9,727 nt of DNA from VBDM01 sp049663805 (GTDB lineage Bacteria > Pseudomonadota > Gammaproteobacteria > Burkholderiales > SG8-39): contig JBATEB010000080.1 in assembly GCA_049663805.1 (NCBI GenBank), positions 1 through 9,727 on the forward strand, read 5' to 3'. Of this stretch, positions 1-6,781 are shown piece after piece. Each line of letters starts with the position of its first letter. Positions within the stretch are counted from its first letter, which is position 1. The notes below the pieces were generated by a model. It did no database searches. It had not been told where the DNA came from and saw only the letters and a list, made by a program, of their open reading frames with translations. The translations under genes were made by a program, and so were the position numbers.

Positions 1-4
1 CGCC

Positions 5-712
5 ATGGCCGATCGCGAGCCTCCGCGCGCGTCGCTCACCCGCTCGGACCTCGAGAATGACGTGCTGCGAAAAATGTTTCGACTCGCGCACCCGGACGTC
101 AAGGTACTCTCGGATGCCGAGCAGGAGGCCTCGGTCGGAAGGCTGCTGGCCTCGCATCCGCCCGGCGCCGACGTATGGTTGTTCGGATACGGCTCGCTCA
201 TCTGGAATCCCATCGTCCATTTCGCCGAGCGGCGGGTGGCCCGGCTGCACGGTTTTCACCGCAGCTTCTGCCTGTGGTCGCACGTCAACCGCGGCTCCCC
301 TCAAAGACCCGGGCTCGTTCTGGGACTGGATTCGGGCGGCAGCTGTCGCGGCGTGGCGTTCCGGATCGCCGGCCACCATGCAGCCGATGAGCTGCGCCTG
401 CTCTGGCGGCGCGAAATGGTTCTCGGCGCGTACGCCCCGCGGTGGGCGAAGGTCGACACCGAGCCGGAAGCCCTGCAGGCCATCGCCTTCTTCGTCAATC
501 GCGGCCACACGAACTACGCCGGAAAGCTTCCCCTCGAAACGGTGATCAAGACCCTGGTGAGCGCGCGCGGCCAACTGGGCACACCCGCCGAGTATCTGCT
601 CGAGACGGTGCGCGGACTGGTCGAGCACGGCGTTCGCGACGCCTATCTCCTCGAACTGCGCAAGCGCGTCCTGGCCATGCACCCGGAGCTGGCGGCGTCT
701 CAGGTTCGTTGA
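5..712 (+). CDS. chaC: ChaC-family glutathione-specific gamma-glutamylcyclotransferase
   Basis: A 235-residue protein of the ChaC family, which cleaves glutathione in the cytoplasm to 5-oxoproline and Cys-Gly. The diagnostic substrate loop FGYGSLIWNP is at residues 60-69. The family core continues with RSFCLWS (86-92), the RGSPQRPGLVLGL stretch (96-108) and RREMVLGAY (135-143), where E137 is the expected catalytic glutamate. Length and motif order fit bacterial ChaC, with about 55 residues ahead of the catalytic core. The ATG is 4 bases from the window edge, so its ribosome binding site is not visible and a longer N-terminus cannot be excluded. The gene is followed by a 100-bp gap and shows no functional link to the genes downstream. 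The family is clear; whether it acts on glutathione itself or on other gamma-glutamyl peptides is inferred. Confidence 0.88.
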   Translation: MADREPPRASLTRSDLENDVLRKMFRLAHPDVKVLSDAEQEASVGRLLASHPPGADVWLFGYGSLIWNPIVHFAERRVARLHGFHRSFCLWSHVNRGSPQRPGLVLGLDSGGSCRGVAFRIAGHHAADELRLLWRREMVLGAYAPRWAKVDTEPEALQAIAFFVNRGHTNYAGKLPLETVIKTLVSARGQLGTPAEYLLETVRGLVEHGVRDAYLLELRKRVLAMHPELAASQVR

Positions 713-752
713 CCGGTCCGGCGGGTGCGGCGGAGCGTCGCGCGCCGGATGC

Positions 753-758
753 TAAAAT
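753..758 (+). promoter_or_regulatory. Candidate -10 box for the receiver gene
   Basis: TAAAAT in the context GATGCTAAAATGCGG matches the sigma70 -10 consensus at five of six positions and would start a transcript near 765, giving a leader of about 48 nt before the TTG start at 813. No acceptable -35 hexamer is seen at 16-18 nt spacing (GC-rich there), so this is a -10-only call. It suggests the receiver gene is transcribed separately from chaC. Confidence 0.4.
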
Positions 759-812
759 GCGGTTTCGCTCGAAAACGCCACAGCGGGGCCGCACGGCCCG
801 AAAAAGGTCACC

Positions 813-1205
813 TTGGCCAAGATACTGGTAATCGAGGACGACGTTACGTTCCTTGACCTGGTGCGCGTCCATCTCGCGGGAGCGGGACACGAGGTCATCA
901 CGGCCGAGGACGCGGTCATCGGGCTGCGCGCCGTCATTGCCGATCAGCCCGACCTCGTGGTTCTCGACATCTTCGTTCCCTACCTCGACGGGTTCGAGAT
1001 GCTCGCGGCGCTGCAAAGCGACCCTGCGACCCGGGGGATTCCCGTGATCGTGCTCACCGGGCACAGCGACGACGAAACATTTTCTCGCGCGAGACAGCTC
1101 GGCGCAGCCGCCTTCCTGACCAAACCGGTGGAGGGCGCTCGCCTGATCAGGGTGATCGAGGAGCAGCTCGCCGCCAGGCCGCGATCCGGCGCCGCCCCGG
1201 AGTAA
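813..1205 (+). CDS. Stand-alone response regulator receiver protein (CheY-like)
   Basis: A 130-residue protein that is a single receiver (REC) domain with no output domain. The phosphorylation site residues are present: acidic pair D9/D10, phospho-acceptor D52 (VVLDIFVP), switch threonine T82 (LTG), aromatic switch F101 and conserved lysine K104 followed by P105. Such proteins take a phosphoryl group from a histidine kinase and act by protein-protein contact or in a phosphorelay. The start is TTG, preceded by AAGG with a 5-nt spacer. The only nearby upstream ATG (757) is out of frame, and TTG gives the usual N-terminus (MAKILVIEDD). No histidine kinase is in the window, so its partner is unknown. 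Its stop codon is 4 nt from the stop of the opposing acyl-CoA ligase gene. Confidence 0.9.
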   Translation: MAKILVIEDDVTFLDLVRVHLAGAGHEVITAEDAVIGLRAVIADQPDLVVLDIFVPYLDGFEMLAALQSDPATRGIPVIVLTGHSDDETFSRARQLGAAAFLTKPVEGARLIRVIEEQLAARPRSGAAPE

Positions 1206-1209
1206 CGCG

Positions 1210-2874
1210 CTACTTCCTCGCTTCGTCGCGCAGGGCGCGGCGCAGGATCTTGCCGACGTTGGTTTTCGGCAGCTCCTGCCTGAACTCGATGTACTTCGGC
1301 CGCTTGTAGCCGGTGAGGTTTTCCTCGCAATGCCTGCGGACGTCGCCTTCGGTGAGCGACGCATCCCTTTTAACGACGAACAGCTTGGGGACCTCGCCGG
1401 AGTGCGCGTCCGGCACACCGATCACCGCGCACTCCAGCACGCCGGGAAGCATCGCGACCACCGACTCGATCTCGTTGGGATAGACGTTGAAACCGGAAAC
1501 CAGAAGCATGTCCTTCTTGCGATCGACGATCCTCACATAGCCTTTTTCGTCCATGACGCCGATGTCGCCGGTCGCGAAGAATCCCTCGGGGCTGAGCACC
1601 TCGGCGGTTTCCGCCGGGCTGTTCCAGTAGCCCTTCATCACCTGGGGGCCGCGCACGCAGATCTCGCCCGGGGAGCCGAGCGGCACCTCCTTCCCGTCGT
1701 CCCCTCGAAGAATGACTTCCGTGGAAGAGATCGGCAAGCCGATCGATCCGTTGTAGTCCTTCAAATCCAGCGGATTGATGGTGACCGCGGGGGAGGTTTC
1801 CGAGAGCCCGTAGGCCTCGACGAGAGTGCATCCGGTCATCTTCTTCCAGCGGTCGGCCACCGCCTTCTGGACGGCCATCCCTCCTCCGAGCGCGACCTTC
1901 AGACCCGAGAAATCGATCTTCGCGAAATCCGGATGATTCATCAGCGCGTTGAACAGCGTGTTGACGCCGGTAAACATCGTGAACTTCTGCCTGCGAAGCT
2001 CCTTCACGAAACCGGGAATATCGCGGGGATTGGTGATGAGAATGTTGCAGCCGCCGGCCTTCATCATGAGCAGGCAGTTCGCGGTGAGCGAAAGGATATG
2101 GTAGAGAGGCAATGCCGTGACGATGGCCTGGGGCTCGTCCTTCACGAACGGCTTCAGCCAGGCAGCCGCCTGCTCGAGGTTGGCGAGTATGTTCCGGTGC
2201 AGCAGCACCGCCCCCTTGGACAGACCGGTGGTGCCGCCGGTGTACTGCAGGAAGGCGGCGTCTTCGTGACCGACGTCGGCGGGTTTCAGCGCGAGCCGGG
2301 CGCCTTCCGCGAGCATCGCGTTGAAGCGAATCGCCCCTTCGATTCTCCAGGCGGGAACCATCTTCTTCACGTGACGCACGACGAAATTGACGATCGAACC
2401 CCTGAAGCCGAGCCGATCGCCGAGCGCCGCTATGGCGACGTGCCTGATGGGAGTCCGTGCGACCACCTGCTCGAGCACATGGGCGAAATTTTCGAGGATC
2501 ACGACCGCCTCGGCCCCCGAGTCCTTCAACTGGTGCTCGAGTTCGCGCGCGGTATAGAGCGGATTGACGTTGACCACGACGAAACCGGCCCGCAGGATCC
2601 CGAAGACGCATACGGGGTACTGGAGGCAGTTCGGCATCATCACCGCGACGCGCGTCCCCTTGGCGAGCCCCTTTCCCTGCAGCCAGGCTCCGAAATCGCG
2701 CGACTCGCGGTCGAGGTCCCCGAAGCTGATCGTCGTGCCCATGTTGTAGTAGGCGGGGCGATCGCGGTACTTCGCGACATTCTTCTCGAACAACTCCCCG
2801 ATCGAGCGGTATTCGCGATAATCGATCTCGGCCGGAACACCCGGCGGGTAGTGCTTGAGCCAGACCTTTTCCAT
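1210..2874 (-). CDS. fadD: Long-chain fatty-acid--CoA ligase
   Basis: A 554-residue ANL-superfamily enzyme that activates fatty acids to acyl-CoA through an acyl-adenylate, feeding beta-oxidation. It is close to E. coli FadD (561 aa) along its whole length, including the MEKVWLKHYPPGVP start. Visible motifs: ATP-binding loop YTGGTTGLSKG (211-221), ITNPRDIPG (280-288), TGVNTLFNAL (302-311), YGLSET (355-360), the FadD signature around TGD (435-437) and DRKKD (451-455), and catalytic lysine K542 in NVGKILRR. A Shine-Dalgarno GGGGAG lies 7 nt before the ATG. It is the last gene of the minus-strand block, 63 nt after the monooxygenase, so it could activate either ordinary fatty acids or an acyl side chain or acid released by the pathway encoded beside it. 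Long open frames on the opposite strand here are shadows. Confidence 0.95.
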   Translation of the reverse strand: MEKVWLKHYPPGVPAEIDYREYRSIGELFEKNVAKYRDRPAYYNMGTTISFGDLDRESRDFGAWLQGKGLAKGTRVAVMMPNCLQYPVCVFGILRAGFVVVNVNPLYTARELEHQLKDSGAEAVVILENFAHVLEQVVARTPIRHVAIAALGDRLGFRGSIVNFVVRHVKKMVPAWRIEGAIRFNAMLAEGARLALKPADVGHEDAAFLQYTGGTTGLSKGAVLLHRNILANLEQAAAWLKPFVKDEPQAIVTALPLYHILSLTANCLLMMKAGGCNILITNPRDIPGFVKELRRQKFTMFTGVNTLFNALMNHPDFAKIDFSGLKVALGGGMAVQKAVADRWKKMTGCTLVEAYGLSETSPAVTINPLDLKDYNGSIGLPISSTEVILRGDDGKEVPLGSPGEICVRGPQVMKGYWNSPAETAEVLSPEGFFATGDIGVMDEKGYVRIVDRKKDMLLVSGFNVYPNEIESVVAMLPGVLECAVIGVPDAHSGEVPKLFVVKRDASLTEGDVRRHCEENLTGYKRPKYIEFRQELPKTNVGKILRRALRDEARK

Positions 2875-2911
2875 TTCCCGTCTCCCCTCACCACCGGCTG
2901 AACTGTGTCCG

Positions 2912-2932
2912 GGACCGGCGGAACGCCGGACC
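2912..2932 (-). other. Stem-loop between monooxygenase and fadD
   Basis: CCGGCG (2915-2920) pairs with CGCCGG (2924-2929) around a GAA loop, extended by two more G-C pairs (2912-2913 with 2931-2932) beyond an A/A mismatch. It lies just after the monooxygenase stop and before the fadD Shine-Dalgarno. There is no T-run after it on the minus strand, so it is not a standard intrinsic terminator; a processing or partial attenuation role is possible. Confidence 0.35.
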
Positions 2933-2937
2933 GTCCG

Positions 2938-4146
2938 TTAGGTTATCGCGTTTGCACGCTTGATGCTCGCGATCATGCTGCTTACCAGCAGAAACTCGCG
3001 CCTGCCCTCGGGGCTGGCCGCCTGGCGGCGCAACTCGTCGAAGTTCTTCCTGCGGCCTTCTTCCGATTTCTCGTTCAGCCGCCTCAGGTTCCTGATCGAA
3101 TGTTCCTGCACGTATTCGAGGTTCACGGTGCGGCGCTGGCGCACATAGAGATCGAGCAGCGAGTCGTCGGCCTCGCCGCGGCAGACCCGTCCGAGCTTCT
3201 CGGTCAGATTGAAGGAATCTTGAATTCCCCCGTTCAGCCCGAACGCCCCCATGGGATTGTTGAGGTGCGCGGCGTCCCCGGCGAGCAGAACGCGACCCGC
3301 CCGGAATTCCTTGGCCACGCGCTGGTGCACCCTGTAGATGCTCTTGTACTTGATCGGGTAGCGCTCCCTCCTGGGGAGGAAACTCTGCATGCGCCTTTCC
3401 ACCATTTCCGCGGACAGCGTCACCGCCTCCTCCTCCTCCGGCGGCACCGGAAAAATCACCCGCCATATTCCCGGCGGGCCGTCGTCGGGCATCTTGAAAA
3501 TCGCGGACCATTCCTCCGGGTCCGCGACGTACGCGTTCAGGGTGAAGCCGTGCGGCGCATAGTCGCAACTCGTGCTCGCCACGACGAAGCGCTCGTCCCA
3601 GGTAAACCCGTCGAACCCCACGTCGATGCACCTGCGGACGGTACTGCGCCCCCCGTCGGCGCCGACCAGCCAGTCGGCCTCGAAGACTTCCTCGCCGCCC
3701 GGCGTCGCCGCGGTCACTCTGACCTTGTCGGCGGTCTGCGAGAGATCGGTGACCTTGTGGGAGAAACACACCCGTGCGCTCGAATATTCCCCGAGCTTCG
3801 CCAGAATGATCGGCGTGAGGCGGTGCTGCTCCAGGTGCAGGCGGTAAGGGTAGGGAGTCAGATCCCCGATCTCGGTTACGTCCCACTCGACGATCACGCC
3901 CTGCTTGCGGTCGCGAATCTGCCAGCGCGGCACCTTGATCGCCGTCTTGTGCATCTCGTCGGTGATGCCGTAGGGCGCCATCAGCTCGAGCGAGGGCGGG
4001 TGGTAGGTCCCCGCGCGCAGATCGATAGTGAGGCCGGGTTCGGCCTCGAGCACGATCACCGGGATCTCCTGTCGCGCGAGCGCCAGGGCCGTCAGCAGGC
4101 CGACCGGGCCGGCGCCGGCGACGATGACCCGGGCTTTTTTCGACAT
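2938..4146 (-). CDS. FAD-dependent monooxygenase (aromatic hydroxylase type)
   Basis: A 402-residue class A flavoprotein monooxygenase of the p-hydroxybenzoate hydroxylase / UbiH superfamily, expected to use NAD(P)H and O2 to hydroxylate an aromatic ring. Visible: N-terminal Rossmann motif VAGAGPVG (9-16) for the FAD ADP moiety, ending in acidic E34; substrate-side segment HLEQHRL (104-110); the DG motif GADGGRSTVRR (162-172), which contacts FAD and NAD(P)H; and the second FAD motif GDAAHLNNPMG (290-300), followed by the usual NGG.QDSFNL (305-314). It is shorter than the 550-600-residue PheA/MhpA hydroxylases, so it lacks their thioredoxin-like C-terminal domain. The ATG at 4146 has only a poor ribosome binding site of its own; a short upstream frame ends 2 nt before it. 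A promoter lies about 55 bp upstream. The substrate is not readable; the neighbourhood suggests an aromatic acid or phenol. Confidence 0.88.
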   Translation of the reverse strand: MSKKARVIVAGAGPVGLLTALALARQEIPVIVLEAEPGLTIDLRAGTYHPPSLELMAPYGITDEMHKTAIKVPRWQIRDRKQGVIVEWDVTEIGDLTPYPYRLHLEQHRLTPIILAKLGEYSSARVCFSHKVTDLSQTADKVRVTAATPGGEEVFEADWLVGADGGRSTVRRCIDVGFDGFTWDERFVVASTSCDYAPHGFTLNAYVADPEEWSAIFKMPDDGPPGIWRVIFPVPPEEEEAVTLSAEMVERRMQSFLPRRERYPIKYKSIYRVHQRVAKEFRAGRVLLAGDAAHLNNPMGAFGLNGGIQDSFNLTEKLGRVCRGEADDSLLDLYVRQRRTVNLEYVQEHSIRNLRRLNEKSEEGRRKNFDELRRQAASPEGRREFLLVSSMIASIKRANAIT

Positions 4147-4148
4147 GC

Positions 4149-4187
4149 TCAGGATCGGGGAGAAGCCGCTCCGGGGTCAGGCGGCAT
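4149..4187 (-). CDS. Possible 12-residue leader peptide upstream of the monooxygenase
   Basis: ATG at 4187 opens a 12-codon frame (MPPDPGAASPRS) ending in TGA at 4149-4151, 2 nt before the monooxygenase ATG and in a different frame. A strong Shine-Dalgarno, GAGGA (4199-4195), sits 7 nt ahead of this ATG, better than anything directly before the monooxygenase. An in-frame ATG at 4193 would add two codons. The arrangement suggests translational coupling: ribosomes ending the short frame would start on the monooxygenase. One tension is that the predicted transcription start (about 4195-4198) falls within this Shine-Dalgarno, so full use of it may need read-through from the MFS genes. A chance frame remains possible. 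Confidence 0.3.
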   Translation of the reverse strand: MPPDPGAASPRS

Positions 4188-4201
4188 GTTCATTTCCTCG
4201 A

Positions 4202-4230
4202 ATTGTATGCGCCGTCCACGACTGCGCCAA
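4202..4230 (-). promoter_or_regulatory. Sigma70-type promoter for monooxygenase-fadD
   Basis: On the minus strand, -35 TTGGCG (4230-4225) and -10 TACAAT (4207-4202) are separated by exactly 17 nt. The -10 matches TATAAT at five of six positions and the -35 matches TTGACA at four of six. Transcription would start about 4195-4198, roughly 50 nt before the monooxygenase ATG. It lies in the 122-bp gap after the MFS stop, which is large for this packed block. This is the best promoter in the window and argues that monooxygenase-fadD can be expressed independently of the transporter genes. Confidence 0.6.
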
Positions 4231-4233
4231 GCT

Positions 4234-4255
4234 TCGCCGCGGAAATCGCCGCGGA
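4234..4255 (-). repeat. Tandem 10-bp direct repeat upstream of the -35 box
   Basis: TCGCCGCGGA occurs twice (4234-4243 and 4246-4255), 12 bp centre to centre, each copy containing the palindrome CCGCGG. The nearer copy ends 3 nt from the -35 hexamer of the monooxygenase promoter, the position expected for an activator or repressor site. It lies between the MFS stop codon and the promoter, in non-coding sequence. A regulatory role is inferred from position only; GC-rich sequence can generate such repeats by chance. Confidence 0.4.
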
Positions 4256-4268
4256 TTCCACGGGCGGC

Positions 4269-5480
4269 CTAGCGCGGCGTCTCGGCCGAGCGCACCCGGC
4301 GGGCGAGCCCGATGCACGCGAGCGTTCCCGCGGCCGACAGGATTCCGATCATCCAGTAACGGGTCAGCTCGCCCTCGGCCGACCGGCCCACGATCAGGCT
4401 CGCGATGAACGCGGCCGCGCCAGCGGCGAGTTGCTGGATCGACGAATTGAAGCTCATGACGCTGCCGCGAAGGCGCGGTTCCGCTCCCGAAGTGATCAGC
4501 GCCATCGCGGGGACCATGCGGGCGGAGGACGCCGCGAACATCAGCATGGAAACGAGCACTGCGACAGCGAGGGACGAGCGCGGCAGGCTCGTCATCGCGA
4601 TCGCGGCGACGGCCGCCGCGACGGCGCAGGCGGCAAATACGCGCCGCCTTCCGACGCTGTCGCTCCATCCGCCGACCAGGCGCGCGGCGAACAAGGCCGC
4701 CATCCCGGCGATCAGATAGACCCAGGGCAGCTCGGACTCGCTCACGCCGACGTTCGCCACCAGGTAAGGGGCGATGAACGGGAAGACCAGGAAGCCGGAA
4801 AATACGAGCAGGCCCGAGAACGCGAATATCCTCCGGTGGTTGGATTCGCCGAACACCCCCTTCAACTGGGCGAGCGCATTGCGTTCCCGGCCGCCGCCGA
4901 GATGCGCCCGCACCGGCGGAATCGCGAACCACGCCGCCAGCAGGATTCCAGAGCACAGCGCCGCGAGAAATACATACGGCGCGCGCCAGCCGAAATGGAG
5001 CGCGAGAGTCAGACTGATCGGGACCCCTGCGATGGAGGCGAGCGAAAAGGCCGACATCACCACGCCCAGCGCCCGCCCGCGCCGGCCTTCCGGCACGAGG
5101 TCCGCGACGATGGTGAAAATGTTCGCGGCCACCACGCCGCCGAAAGCGCCGGCCGCGGTGCGCGCGAGGAGCAGCGCCGCATAGCCCGGCGCAAGCGCGC
5201 ACCACGCCATGGTCGCCGCGAAGCAGGCGTACAAGGCGAGAATCGCGCTGCGGCGGTCGAAGCGGTCGATCACCAGGGCGGAAAAGAAACCCGAGAGGCT
5301 CGCGGACACGGTATAGATCGAGACGAAGAATCCGAGCTGGGTCGGCGTGATCCCGAAATCGCGCATGAGCTGGGTCCCCAGAGGCATCAGCACTATGAAA
5401 TCGACGATCTGGCTGAACTGGATCCCCGAGAGAACGAGCAGGAGCAGCCACTCCCGAGGCGCGGGCTGCGGCGCTCCCAT
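4269..5480 (-). CDS. MFS transporter, DHA1-like
   Basis: A 403-residue inner-membrane major facilitator protein of usual length, with hydrophobic segments consistent with 12 helices: two bundles separated by a basic, hydrophilic loop around residues 190-218. The loop 2-3 motif A is present as IDRFDRR (71-77), with a second-half counterpart GGWSDSVGRRR (270-280). The GVPISLTLALHFGWR stretch (152-166) resembles the helix-5 region of DHA1/AraJ-type proton antiporters. That suggests export or proton-coupled transport of a small organic molecule, but direction and substrate cannot be read. The ATG follows the stop of the upstream MFS gene with a single base between (TAGaATG) and has no clear Shine-Dalgarno, so it is probably translated by coupling. 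The residues before the first helix (1-10) are short and hydrophilic, supporting this start. Confidence 0.88.
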   Translation of the reverse strand: MGAPQPAPREWLLLLVLSGIQFSQIVDFIVLMPLGTQLMRDFGITPTQLGFFVSIYTVSASLSGFFSALVIDRFDRRSAILALYACFAATMAWCALAPGYAALLLARTAAGAFGGVVAANIFTIVADLVPEGRRGRALGVVMSAFSLASIAGVPISLTLALHFGWRAPYVFLAALCSGILLAAWFAIPPVRAHLGGGRERNALAQLKGVFGESNHRRIFAFSGLLVFSGFLVFPFIAPYLVANVGVSESELPWVYLIAGMAALFAARLVGGWSDSVGRRRVFAACAVAAAVAAIAMTSLPRSSLAVAVLVSMLMFAASSARMVPAMALITSGAEPRLRGSVMSFNSSIQQLAAGAAAFIASLIVGRSAEGELTRYWMIGILSAAGTLACIGLARRVRSAETPR

Positions 5481-5481
5481 T

Positions 5482-6708
5482 CTAGGCGCCGCCGGCCGGG
5501 GTACGCGCGCCGATGAAGCGCGCCATCGCGATCGCCCCGACCCCGAGACTGGCGAAGGCGAAGCCCCAGGCTACCGGGCTCGGCCTGCCGCCGGCGAGAT
5601 CGAGCACGGCGCCGAACACCAGCGGCGCAACGAAACCCGCGCCGAAGCCCAGCATCGAGTGCACCGCCATGGTCGCGCCGCGGATGTGCTCGCGCGCGCG
5701 CGTCACCACGGCCGCGGTGAGCGCGGACGAGTCTCCCATGACCAGACCCATGTGCAGCATGGCGAGGGCGGCCAGCGCGTACCACGGCAGGAACGCGGCG
5801 AAACCGAGCGCGCAGGTGAGGACGCCCGAGACCAGCATCACCGCGGCGATCAGGCGCTCGCGATTTCGCCTCATCGCGAACTCATTGCCCAGGATGCTCG
5901 CCACCGGACCGAACAGGTTCGCCACGGCCGCGATCGTCACGGCGGTCCACGCGGCCGGGTGCGCGCCCCCGGAAACCTGGAACTCCTGCGCGAAGACCAG
6001 AAACGCCACCAGCCACGAGCGCGAGCCGAACAGCTCCCAGCAGTGCACCGCGTAGCCGAAAATGTAGGGCCGCACCTCGCGACTGGCGAGCACCGGACGA
6101 AAGTCGAGCACGTGCGAGCCCTGCGCGCGCGCCGGCTTTCCCGGCGGCAGGCCCTGCCACACCATCAGGCCGGCGAGGAGCGGCCCGAGCGCCGACAGGC
6201 CGAACGCCCAGCGCCACCCCACCGAGTCGGCGATCCAGCCCGAGAGGAGGATCGAAAGACTCGTTCCGATCCCGAACACCGAGGTATAAAAGGCGACGGC
6301 GCGGCTCTGCGCGCGCGTGCCCTCGACATTGTCGGTGAGCGCGCGCAGGCCCGGCATATAGGTGCCTGCGATACCCGCACCGGCGACGAGCTGCAGGAGC
6401 GCGGCCGAGTTCACGCCTTGCGCGAAAAGGGCGATGCCCGTGAGCGCCCCCGCGACCACGGCGCACGAGGCGAAGTAGATCCGCCGGGCGTCGACGCGAT
6501 CGGTAAGACTGGTGAGCAGGGGCACCGCGGCCATGTAGCCGGCGAAGAACGTGCCGCTGATGAAGCCTGCCTGGGAGTTGTTCATCCCCCATTCGTCCTG
6601 GAGCCTCGGGAGCAGCGTCGCGTAAGTGGCAAATCCCAGCATGCTGAAGACGTGAGCCGCGCACATCCAGGCGATGGCGCGCGAGGCGGATTGCGTGAGG
6701 GGATTCAT
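5482..6708 (-). CDS. MFS transporter
   Basis: A 408-residue major facilitator protein with about 12 hydrophobic segments and a central cytoplasmic loop near residues 188-213. Motif A appears as LTDRVDARR (68-76). Charged and aromatic residues inside the seventh helix region (HCWELFGSRSWLVAF, 222-236) are characteristic of anion- or small-organic-acid-type MFS proteins and are absent from the neighbouring transporter, so the two genes are not a recent duplication. It follows the enoyl-CoA hydratase gene by 73 nt and is joined to the next MFS gene 1 nt away. The ATG has only a weak upstream GGCAG. Uptake of the pathway substrate is a plausible role from context; nothing in the sequence fixes the solute. 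Confidence 0.87.
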   Translation of the reverse strand: MNPLTQSASRAIAWMCAAHVFSMLGFATYATLLPRLQDEWGMNNSQAGFISGTFFAGYMAAVPLLTSLTDRVDARRIYFASCAVVAGALTGIALFAQGVNSAALLQLVAGAGIAGTYMPGLRALTDNVEGTRAQSRAVAFYTSVFGIGTSLSILLSGWIADSVGWRWAFGLSALGPLLAGLMVWQGLPPGKPARAQGSHVLDFRPVLASREVRPYIFGYAVHCWELFGSRSWLVAFLVFAQEFQVSGGAHPAAWTAVTIAAVANLFGPVASILGNEFAMRRNRERLIAAVMLVSGVLTCALGFAAFLPWYALAALAMLHMGLVMGDSSALTAAVVTRAREHIRGATMAVHSMLGFGAGFVAPLVFGAVLDLAGGRPSPVAWGFAFASLGVGAIAMARFIGARTPAGGA

Positions 6709-6722
6709 CGATTTCTGCCGGG

Positions 6723-6744
6723 TCGCCGGGGAACTCCCCGGCGA
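6723..6744 (-). other. Strong GC stem-loop between hydratase and MFS genes
   Basis: TCGCCGGGG (6723-6731) pairs perfectly with CCCCGGCGA (6736-6744) around AACT, a nine-pair GC-rich stem. No T-run follows on the minus strand, so classical rho-independent termination is not supported. It stands about 15 nt ahead of the MFS start and could limit read-through, or stabilise the hydratase mRNA 3' end after processing. Confidence 0.5.
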
Positions 6745-6767
6745 ACCGTCGCTCGGCGCCGGACGGT
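6745..6767 (-). other. Second stem-loop after the hydratase stop
   Basis: ACCGTC (6745-6750) pairs with GACGGT (6762-6767), enclosing an 11-nt loop that contains the self-complementary CGGCGCCG. It directly abuts the stronger stem-loop at 6723-6744, so most of the 73-nt gap is folded. Together they look like a processing or stability element; no terminator T-tract is present. Confidence 0.4.
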
Positions 6768-6781
6768 CGGGTCGCCGCCGG

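Noticed and set aside
709..714. TTGACC as a -35 box for the receiver gene
   Set aside because: It lies 38 nt from the TAAAAT -10, far outside the usable spacing, and spans the chaC stop codon.
4177..5451. A 424-codon minus-strand frame overlapping the DHA1-like MFS gene
   Set aside because: It is a shifted frame of the transporter, full of Arg/Ala/Gly with no membrane segments; the 4269-5480 frame has coherent helices and MFS motifs.
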